This document shows positions 6,033 to 10,855 of a stretch of DNA of 10,855 nucleotides, piece by piece; positions within the stretch are counted from its first letter, which is position 1, and every line of letters begins with the position of its first letter. The stretch lies in NCBI GenBank assembly GCA_034409055.1, contig DAOUMU010000301.1, forward strand, positions 1 through 10,855. The letters are read 5' to 3'. Source of the stretch: DAOUMU01 sp034409055. Lineage in GTDB: Bacteria > Chloroflexota > Anaerolineae > 4572-78 > J111. Below the pieces are notes generated by a model. The model made no database searches. It saw only the letters and a list, made by a program, of their open reading frames with translations, and had not been told where the DNA came from. The position numbers were made by a program, and so were the translations under genes.

Positions 6033-6850
6033 AGCATGACTCCTTAAAGCAAGATGGTCTGCTGTCAATCATAAACTCCGTGCGTAAACTGGCGAATTCG
6101 AATAACAACCAGAACTCTACCCTCACTAACATCAACTGGATTTTGCAACTGTTGTGGGCAGGCGAAATGGAACTACAAGGTTTGATGCCTTGGAGTTCTA
6201 ATTACACCTTCCTGGTTAGCCTGACCCGGCGCACAGATCAAGCCATTTTGCTGGGGGTCTATAAGCCTTGTGCCGGGGAGCGTCCCTTGTGGGATTTTCC
6301 CGAAGGTACGTTGTGCCATCGAGAATTTGTCAGTTATCTCATCAGCCAGGTACTGGGCTGGCCCAACATACCCCCCACCGTTTTGAGAGACGGGCCCCAC
6401 GGCCAGGGGGCTGTACAACTTTTTATCGAGGCAGATTATGAGGCTCATTATTTTAATATGCGCGACGTCTCGGCCTTTGCCGAAACCTTTAAGCAAATCG
6501 CCCTTTTTGATTACGTGGTCAACAATGCCGATCGTAAGGGAGGGCACTGCCTCAAAGATAAAAACGGTCAACTGTGGGCCATAGACCACGGCCTGACTTT
6601 TCACACTGAGTTCAAGCTGCGTACTGTCATTTGGGAGTTCTGCCAGGAGCCTATCTCGGCCTCGTTGTTAGAAGATTTAAATCGCCTTCAGCAGTTAATT
6701 GTTAACTCTTCTGAACTCTGGCAGATTTTGGTGCAGTTTATTAGTCGCCGGGAAATTCGGGCTCTCAAGAAACGAATCGATTTTCTCCTCTCCACAGGCC
6801 GCTTTCCAGACCTGCATCCTGGGCGTAACATGCCTTATCCTCCTATTTGA
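6023..6850 (+). CDS. SCO1664 family protein (PI3/4-kinase-like fold)
   Basis: This is a soluble protein of 275 residues distantly related to phosphatidylinositol 3/4-kinases. Conserved blocks are LLWAGEMELQG (43-53), VYKP with probable nucleotide-binding Lys81, then GERPLWDFPEGT (85-96), LGWPNIPPTVLRDGP (111-125), the catalytic-loop-like VVNNADRKGGH (165-175; Asp170), and the DFG-like IDHG (187-190; Asp188). The kinase role of Lys81, Asp170 and Asp188 is inferred from the fold, and no substrate is known. A low-complexity stretch rich in Asn (25-38) precedes the domain. The ATG at 6023 lies inside the last codons of the DUF3090 gene, with AAAAGG five bases before it. In Actinobacteria this gene usually adjoins mshC; here no mshC follows. 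It ends 8 bases from the convergent stop at 6859. Confidence 0.92.
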   Translation: MGLKHDSLKQDGLLSIINSVRKLANSNNNQNSTLTNINWILQLLWAGEMELQGLMPWSSNYTFLVSLTRRTDQAILLGVYKPCAGERPLWDFPEGTLCHREFVSYLISQVLGWPNIPPTVLRDGPHGQGAVQLFIEADYEAHYFNMRDVSAFAETFKQIALFDYVVNNADRKGGHCLKDKNGQLWAIDHGLTFHTEFKLRTVIWEFCQEPISASLLEDLNRLQQLIVNSSELWQILVQFISRREIRALKKRIDFLLSTGRFPDLHPGRNMPYPPI

Positions 6851-6858
6851 GAGTGTGT

Positions 6859-8295
6859 CTATTGAATGGGAATTGAAATACCCAGGGTTAACTGCTGGAG
6901 CGGCTCAATCAACAGGGCGGGGAAGAGGCCCAGCAAGATACAGGCGATTCCCAACAGGCCAATCATCATTAAAAGCAAGCGAGGTTCTGCAAACGTCAGG
7001 GCGGTCCCGGGAGATCGCCCTGTTTGTTTCCTGGTGGCGTTGTCGGGTAACAGGGTGGCTCTAAAGCCCCGCAAGTAGCCAATGGTCACGCCCAACCCGG
7101 CCAGTCCTAACAAGACCGGCCAGCTCGAATTTACCTCGGCGCTGGAACGGAGCAATTGCCAGGCGGGAGCAAAGCCAGCCGTCAGCGGAACGCCGGCCAG
7201 GGTCAAGCCACCAATGACCAGGCCGGTTGTGGCGACCGGCATCTGGCGGGCCATCCCCCTGACCTGAGCAAAACCGTCGCCGGCCACAGCCAGGCGGATG
7301 GTTGAAGCGCTGGTGGCTATCAACGTTAAAGCTAAGGCCCGCACAGTCAAGGCCACCAAAATCGTAATGACGGCAGCCCGCCCTCCAATGCCCAGCACAG
7401 CCAGGGTACAGCCCAGATCATAAAGGGCCGCGTAGCCCATTAACTCGCCGAAGCCACGTTGCACGCTGGCTAATATTCCGCCCACAAAAGCAGTAAATAC
7501 GCCGGCCAGAATAATCGCCTGGACCAATTGGGAGGAGTTTACCAGCCAGGGTAAGTCCGCCAGTAGATGGATCAAAGTAGAAAAAGCGACGATTGGAAAA
7601 ATGATTAAGACAAAGGCGGCCGTGGTGGGGGAGGATTCGGCGGCCGTGGCTGTTAGCCAGCCGTGAAAAGGGACTACGGCCAGCCACAGGGCAAACCCAA
7701 AGCTGACCAGCAGGGCAGCTTGTTCCAGGTTTTTGGCCGGTATCTGCCCACCGCTCAGTTGATACAGGTCAATCCGCCAGGCGGCCAATAAAAAGAGGGG
7801 GGTGGCCAGTGACATCAGCGTCAAAAATCGTAGCGCTGCCCGGGTTGAATCGAGGCGTTCTCCCTGGATAACGAATACGGTTAAAATAGCTGCCCCTTCA
7901 ATAAAAATGGCCGTTATCCCCAGATGGCGTGACAGGCTGGCGGCGACGAAAAATCCCAGGGTAGCCAGGCTAACCGGATAAAAAACTCTTTCCACGCCTC
8001 CTTTAATCTGGCCATGCGCCACCCCTCTCGTTAATTGGGGACAGAGAAGCGATATGAAGAAGAGTACCGCCGTCACCATAAACAACAGGGCCAGGGTGAC
8101 TTGTGACAGGCGGTCCAACTCAATCGGGCGTCCCAATACATTCAGTACCAGGCCGGTTGGTAGTCGTATGGCCAGCCAGGCCAGGAATAAGGCCATCGAG
8201 GCGGCCACCAGCGCCCCCAGTTTGACCCGGCGCAATAGATACACCAGCGGTACGGTGCCGATGGGCAAAGCAATCAGCCACAGGGCAGGAGGCAT
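6859..8295 (-). CDS. Complex-I antiporter-like membrane subunit (NuoN/HyfF/MrpD-like), key lysines missing
   Basis: This is a polytopic membrane protein of 478 residues, about 13-14 hydrophobic segments, related to the proton-antiporter-like subunits of complex I, group 4 hydrogenases and Mrp antiporters. The match is clearest at residues 199-213 (FGFALWLAVVPFHGW) and 364-375 (LTLAGVPLTAGF). The TM5 Glu is present (Glu133 in FIEGAA). Aligned by eye with NuoN, the TM7 Lys becomes Trp204, the TM8 Lys-Arg pair becomes Gly283-Glu284, and the TM12 Lys becomes Ala378. The frame stays open to 8517, but that upstream part is hydrophilic and overlaps the previous gene. The ATG at 8295 is chosen because GGAGGAGGAG lies 5 bases before it and a membrane helix begins at once. 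It is last in the operon, overlapping its neighbour by one base. Proton pumping is doubtful. Confidence 0.85.
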   Translation of the reverse strand: MPPALWLIALPIGTVPLVYLLRRVKLGALVAASMALFLAWLAIRLPTGLVLNVLGRPIELDRLSQVTLALLFMVTAVLFFISLLCPQLTRGVAHGQIKGGVERVFYPVSLATLGFFVAASLSRHLGITAIFIEGAAILTVFVIQGERLDSTRAALRFLTLMSLATPLFLLAAWRIDLYQLSGGQIPAKNLEQAALLVSFGFALWLAVVPFHGWLTATAAESSPTTAAFVLIIFPIVAFSTLIHLLADLPWLVNSSQLVQAIILAGVFTAFVGGILASVQRGFGELMGYAALYDLGCTLAVLGIGGRAAVITILVALTVRALALTLIATSASTIRLAVAGDGFAQVRGMARQMPVATTGLVIGGLTLAGVPLTAGFAPAWQLLRSSAEVNSSWPVLLGLAGLGVTIGYLRGFRATLLPDNATRKQTGRSPGTALTFAEPRLLLMMIGLLGIACILLGLFPALLIEPLQQLTLGISIPIQ

Positions 8296-9020
8296 TATAA
8301 CTCCTCCTCCAGGCCCGTGCCTTTGACCACGATCAGGTAGCCAATAGCCAGGGCAATTAACAAATTGACCGCTCCCCATAGTCCGGTCATCAGCAGACTC
8401 TTTTCCACGGTAGCGTAGAACAACTGGAAACCGGTTAAAGCGGTAAACAGGCCATGCCCCACTTTCATAGGGTTTTCGGTCAGAGCAAGGGTCACCAGGC
8501 CGGCCAGAATGAGCCAATAAACGGCGGTATTGACACTGGAGGATAAACCGGGCAAGGTAAAGGTTTTGCTCAAGGTCGTAACCACCAAGATCATCAACAG
8601 GGCCACGAAGACTCTAAAGATAAAGCCCGTTGCCGCCGGCTCACGACGGCGGTCCTGGCCCTTTAAAAAAGAACCGATCAACTCAAAAGCGCGTCGCCAA
8701 TAGGCAAGATGACGACCGGTATCCGCCCGGTTATTTATTGATAAGGTCGTTGGTAGGGCACTGGCTGAAATCTGCCGGGCTGATAAAAAGAGAATGGGGC
8801 AGATAAAGGCCCCGATCAACACTTCTAAGGTAGCGATGTCGGGCCGAACCAGGCGGGACAGAACCAACCCCACCAACACGTATTGGGCCAGCAAGGCCAA
8901 CATCAAAACCCGCCAATCCCGTGCCACCAGAATGACACAGGCCGTCACAAACAAGCCCAGCAGGGCGGCTTCCTGGGTGATAAATTGTAGTTGGCTTAGA
9001 ATTTGTGGTAATGTTGGCAT
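8295..9020 (-). CDS. HyfE/NuoK-like membrane protein
   Basis: This small polytopic membrane protein has 241 residues and about seven helices (roughly 17-33, 38-57, 64-82, 132-152, 164-181, 187-204, 209-232), with a basic hydrophilic loop at 83-130. Spacing and pattern resemble HyfE, the hydrogenase-4 subunit whose C-terminal half corresponds to NuoK/MrpC: EVLIGAFICPILFLSARQI parallels the HyfE third helix, and LALTENPMKVGHGLFTALTGFQLFYA the NuoK-like part. The HyfE-type Lys in the third helix is Pro75 here, and the NuoK TM2 Glu position falls in TGFQL without an acid. The similarity is judged by eye, so the family call is moderate. It lies between two antiporter-like genes, as NuoK-like subunits do in complex-I-type arms. 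It starts at ATG 9020; no good Shine-Dalgarno is seen. Its stop overlaps the next start as TAATG. Confidence 0.7.
   Translation of the reverse strand: MPTLPQILSQLQFITQEAALLGLFVTACVILVARDWRVLMLALLAQYVLVGLVLSRLVRPDIATLEVLIGAFICPILFLSARQISASALPTTLSINNRADTGRHLAYWRRAFELIGSFLKGQDRRREPAATGFIFRVFVALLMILVVTTLSKTFTLPGLSSSVNTAVYWLILAGLVTLALTENPMKVGHGLFTALTGFQLFYATVEKSLLMTGLWGAVNLLIALAIGYLIVVKGTGLEEEL
8301..8310 (-). promoter_or_regulatory. Ribosome binding site encoded inside upstream gene's end
   Basis: The minus strand reads GGAGGAGGAG, 5 bases before the ATG at 8295. The same bases are the Glu-Glu-Glu codons at the end of the HyfE-like protein, followed by Leu and the overlapping TAATG. This settles the start of the downstream gene and indicates translational coupling. 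Confidence 0.8.
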
Positions 9021-9024
9021 GAAA

Positions 9025-9075
9025 AATCAGCAATTAACAGTTAACAATTGCAACGCGCAGGCTTCACGCCTCACG
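9025..9075. repeat. Degenerate heptanucleotide repeats between membrane genes
   Basis: Two period-7 tracts fill the 50-base gap. On the plus strand, AATCAGC, AATTAAC, AGTTAAC and AATTGCA run in register from 9025 to 9052. Then CTTCACG and CCTCACG run from 9062 to 9075. The second tract overlaps the stop codon (9071-9073) of the upstream antiporter-like gene. They look like short tandemly repeated repetitive sequences, as described in cyanobacteria. Confidence 0.5.
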
Positions 9076-10678
9076 TTCCCAAAAGAATAATCAAAACACC
9101 CACCAAAGCCGCAAACAGCGCCCAGCCCATATAATGCTGCCCCTCGAAAAAGACCCTGACCCTCAGCACAGCCTTGTCGGCCCAGTTGAGTACTTCTTCC
9201 AACCAGGTTAGTAACCAGCGCAGGCGTACCAATTCGGCCAAAATCGCCGGGGGAACTTTCAGCCGGTTCAGCATTTGGGGTCTAAAATAACCCAATCCGG
9301 CCGCACCGGCAACGGTCATCGTGATGGCGATCCATACGCCAGGAGGCTGGTCAAAGTCGGTTGTGGGTAATTCTGTCTGGGTAATCGCCGCCAGAACAAA
9401 TGGCCCCAGGCCGGGGATCAAAAAGGGAACCATGGTCACGATCCCGGCCACAGACCAGCGTCCATCCTCAGGCTCACTTTGCCCCAACATCAGCCAGTAG
9501 CGTACCAGCCCGCTTAAGGCCAACCCTTCGGCCAGGATGACGACGATGGTGAGAGTGGTACTGGCTGAAAGAAAGAGGGATTGGTAAATCGTACTCCGCA
9601 CCAACCAGCCCAGCGAAAAGGGTAAACCGGCCAGGGTCAGGGTGGCCCCGACCGCCGGTAGATAGGGCCAGGGCCAACCCCTTTCGGTCAGTTGCGGCTT
9701 ACCCAGACGCGGGGTCAGCCACAGGGCCACCAGGCTCAAAATCAGCCCCACGGCATAAGCGATCATCACTCCTTTCGCCAAAGGCGCAACCAGGAGGATC
9801 AGGCAGGCTTCGGTCAGGGTTAACCGGGTCAGCCAGGAAGCGCGCCGATCGGTCAGCCAGGTCAACAGGCCGTTTAGCAGCATGGTCATCAGGACGAACC
9901 ACTGCACCACCCCCGGCAGCGGTTGGGATAGGCTCCTGATGACCAGGTAAAACCCCACGACCAGCGACAAGACCAGGTAGACCAGCCGCCCGTAATCCTG
10001 CCAGCGGGCGTGAAGTGTGGCCTCGATAAAGGGATACAGTCCCAACCGTAACCACAGGGCCAGACCTAACAGGAGAATGCCTGACCCGGTGTTAACGGTG
10101 ACCAGGGCCAACCCGGTGGCAGTCAAAATGCCCAAAAATAGACGGGCCACGCTCAGCCCGGTCTGCCTGCGCCCCAGCCAATAGATGGCGGTCAGGAGGT
10201 CAAAGATCAAAACCGCATACCCGATGGTCAGGCCGTTGGCCGCTACAAATAAGACACAGGCCCCTGCCCCCAGGACCAACCAACCGGCTACCCTTCTATC
10301 GTTTGTCTCTTCAGTCAGGGCTGGGGTTAAGGTTGGCCTGGCCAGAGTGACGGGTAATAAAATCAAAAGCGTTAGAATAAGAAAGACCAGACTCAACACA
10401 TCCGCCCGAACGGTCAAGGCAGCGGCCGACTCGGCCGTGGAAAAGTTCCACCCCGATAGCATCGCCAGTCCTTCACCGGTGGCATTCTCGCCCATAGTCA
10501 GACGGATACCGAACAACGCCAGAACAGCCAACCCAACCAGAACCGGCGGGCCAAAAGATTGGATACCCGGCCGGGCTTGCCAACGAGCCGGCAGCCGGGG
10601 CAGGATGATTGACAAAATTAAAGCGCTCAGCAGCAACACGGCCGCTGGCGCCAGGGGCGAAAGGTAACTGACGAACAT
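9071..10678 (-). CDS. Complex-I antiporter-like membrane subunit (NuoL/M/HyfB-like), altered charged residues
   Basis: This polytopic membrane protein has 535 residues and is first in the three-gene operon. It follows the complex-I antiporter-like fold. The TM5 region reads VLIFDLLTAIYWLG with Asp160 at the usual Glu; the TM7 region reads LALWLRLGLYPF with Arg211 at the usual Lys and Ile218 where PFH has His; the TM12 region reads LAGLPFSLGWLVR with Arg361 at the usual Lys. The TM8 region around 277-290 has no obvious Lys. The C-terminus (about 493-535) has the amphipathic helix plus last membrane helix seen in NuoL/HyfB/MrpA relatives, ending in YMGWALFAALVGVLIILLG. Charge is therefore kept but residue identity changed, by eye alignment. 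The ATG at 10678 starts a hydrophobic helix within a few residues. No Shine-Dalgarno is visible, consistent with a near-leaderless mRNA. Confidence 0.83.
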   Translation of the reverse strand: MFVSYLSPLAPAAVLLLSALILSIILPRLPARWQARPGIQSFGPPVLVGLAVLALFGIRLTMGENATGEGLAMLSGWNFSTAESAAALTVRADVLSLVFLILTLLILLPVTLARPTLTPALTEETNDRRVAGWLVLGAGACVLFVAANGLTIGYAVLIFDLLTAIYWLGRRQTGLSVARLFLGILTATGLALVTVNTGSGILLLGLALWLRLGLYPFIEATLHARWQDYGRLVYLVLSLVVGFYLVIRSLSQPLPGVVQWFVLMTMLLNGLLTWLTDRRASWLTRLTLTEACLILLVAPLAKGVMIAYAVGLILSLVALWLTPRLGKPQLTERGWPWPYLPAVGATLTLAGLPFSLGWLVRSTIYQSLFLSASTTLTIVVILAEGLALSGLVRYWLMLGQSEPEDGRWSVAGIVTMVPFLIPGLGPFVLAAITQTELPTTDFDQPPGVWIAITMTVAGAAGLGYFRPQMLNRLKVPPAILAELVRLRWLLTWLEEVLNWADKAVLRVRVFFEGQHYMGWALFAALVGVLIILLGT

Positions 10679-10688
10679 AGGAATACGA

Positions 10689-10717
10689 ATTTTATCACAA
10701 CCGGAGGAGATTCACAA
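10689..10717 (-). promoter_or_regulatory. Promoter for antiporter-like operon
   Basis: On the minus strand TTGTGA (10712-10717) and TAAAAT (10689-10694) are separated by 17 bases, and TG lies two bases ahead of the GATAAAAT stretch. Predicted start is near 10682, about 4 bases before the ATG at 10678. Confidence 0.5.
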
Positions 10718-10735
10718 TTATCAATTAACAAGATA
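10715..10735. repeat. CAATTAW heptamer tract upstream of antiporter-like operon
   Basis: CAATTAT, CAATTAA and CAAGATA lie in register from 10715 to 10735. The unit is the same as in the tract near 9032-9045 (AATTAAC in another register), so the two sites share a repeat family. The tract overlaps the predicted -35 box. Confidence 0.4.
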
Positions 10736-10841
10736 CTGTTGGCGAATTTATGTTAAGTAATCAGGTCAAGGCCAATATGACAAATACTCCAAAATGAGGC
10801 ACAATTTGCGGCACCATTATAGAAGTTGGAGGAATTGAGGA

Positions 10842-10855
10842 ATGACCTTGCACGC
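10842..10855 (+). CDS. Possible start of a divergent gene (partial)
   Basis: An ATG at 10842 is preceded by GGAGG (10828-10832, 9-base spacing) and GAGGA directly before it. Only four codons (Met-Thr-Leu-His) and part of a fifth are visible, so no product can be named. The ribosome binding site is the only support. Confidence 0.35.

Noticed and set aside
6173..6604. 143-codon minus-strand frame inside the SCO1664 gene
   Set aside because: It is antisense to a protein with clear family motifs and has no recognisable domain.
8296..8517. N-terminal extension of the last membrane gene up to 8517
   Set aside because: The extra residues are hydrophilic, overlap the HyfE-like gene in another frame and lack membrane character; the ATG at 8295 has a strong ribosome binding site.
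8731..9033. 100-codon minus-strand frame overlapping the HyfE-like gene start
   Set aside because: It is an alternative frame of the membrane gene, with Pro/Gly/Ser-rich sequence and no ribosome binding site.
10185..10667. 160-codon plus-strand frame opposite the first antiporter-like gene
   Set aside because: It is rich in Arg/Lys/Ala/Thr/Pro with no domain, as expected for antisense of a hydrophobic protein.
10750..10797. Short plus-strand ORF of about 15 codons in the right intergenic region
   Set aside because: No ribosome binding site at proper spacing and no conserved sequence; the ATG at 10842 is better supported.
1..10855. CRISPR array, tRNA, rRNA, transposase or prophage genes
   Set aside because: No regularly spaced repeats with unique spacers, no cloverleaf with CCA-type ends and no mobile-element protein motifs were seen.

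Overview
The window looks like chromosomal DNA from a member of the Chloroflexota, probably Anaerolineae-like. This is inferred from three things: a lipid-anchored sugar-binding protein with a Pro/Ala/Glu-rich linker, an actinobacterial-type gene trio (MSMEG_4193-type phosphatase, DUF3090, SCO1664 family) known outside Actinobacteria mainly from Chloroflexi, and moderate base composition. No RNA gene, CRISPR array, phage gene or transposase was found. Coding density is high and no gene-free stretch exceeds 300 bases.

Layout. Positions 1-1838 (minus strand) hold part of a sugar ABC importer: a single-domain FrcA-like ATPase followed by a substrate-binding lipoprotein that runs off the left edge. 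A 276-base divergent promoter region (1839-2114) separates it from a plus-strand response regulator (2115-3167) with the unusual order REC-LuxR HTH-REC. That region holds a CCCC motif repeated at exactly 23-base spacing, which suggests an operator serving one or both genes. An AI-2E family permease follows (3260-4564) under its own promoter. Next is a 247-base intergenic region containing a compact palindrome that can fold as a three-way junction, and a good sigma-70-type promoter. That promoter drives the trio: histidine phosphatase (4812-5492), DUF3090 protein (5496-6032) and SCO1664-family kinase-like protein (6023-6850), which are 3 bases apart and then overlapping.

The right third (6859-10678, minus strand) is a three-gene membrane operon that converges on the trio with only 8 bases between stop codons. 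In transcription order it encodes a large complex-I antiporter-like subunit, a small HyfE/NuoK-like subunit and a second antiporter-like subunit. No peripheral-arm, hydrogenase or NuoH-like gene lies in the window. By alignment from memory, the lysines and glutamates that carry protons in canonical NuoL/M/N proteins are mostly replaced (Asp/Arg/Arg in the first; Trp/Gly/Ala in the second, which keeps only the TM5 Glu). This orphan, charge-altered membrane module is the best candidate for an undescribed system here. A new plus-strand gene may begin at 10842.

Regulation. Three promoters carry a perfect extended -10 (TGnTATAAT) without a clear -35 box. Two genes, the response regulator and the first membrane gene, start only about 10 bases after their -10 boxes, so they are probably transcribed with almost no leader.
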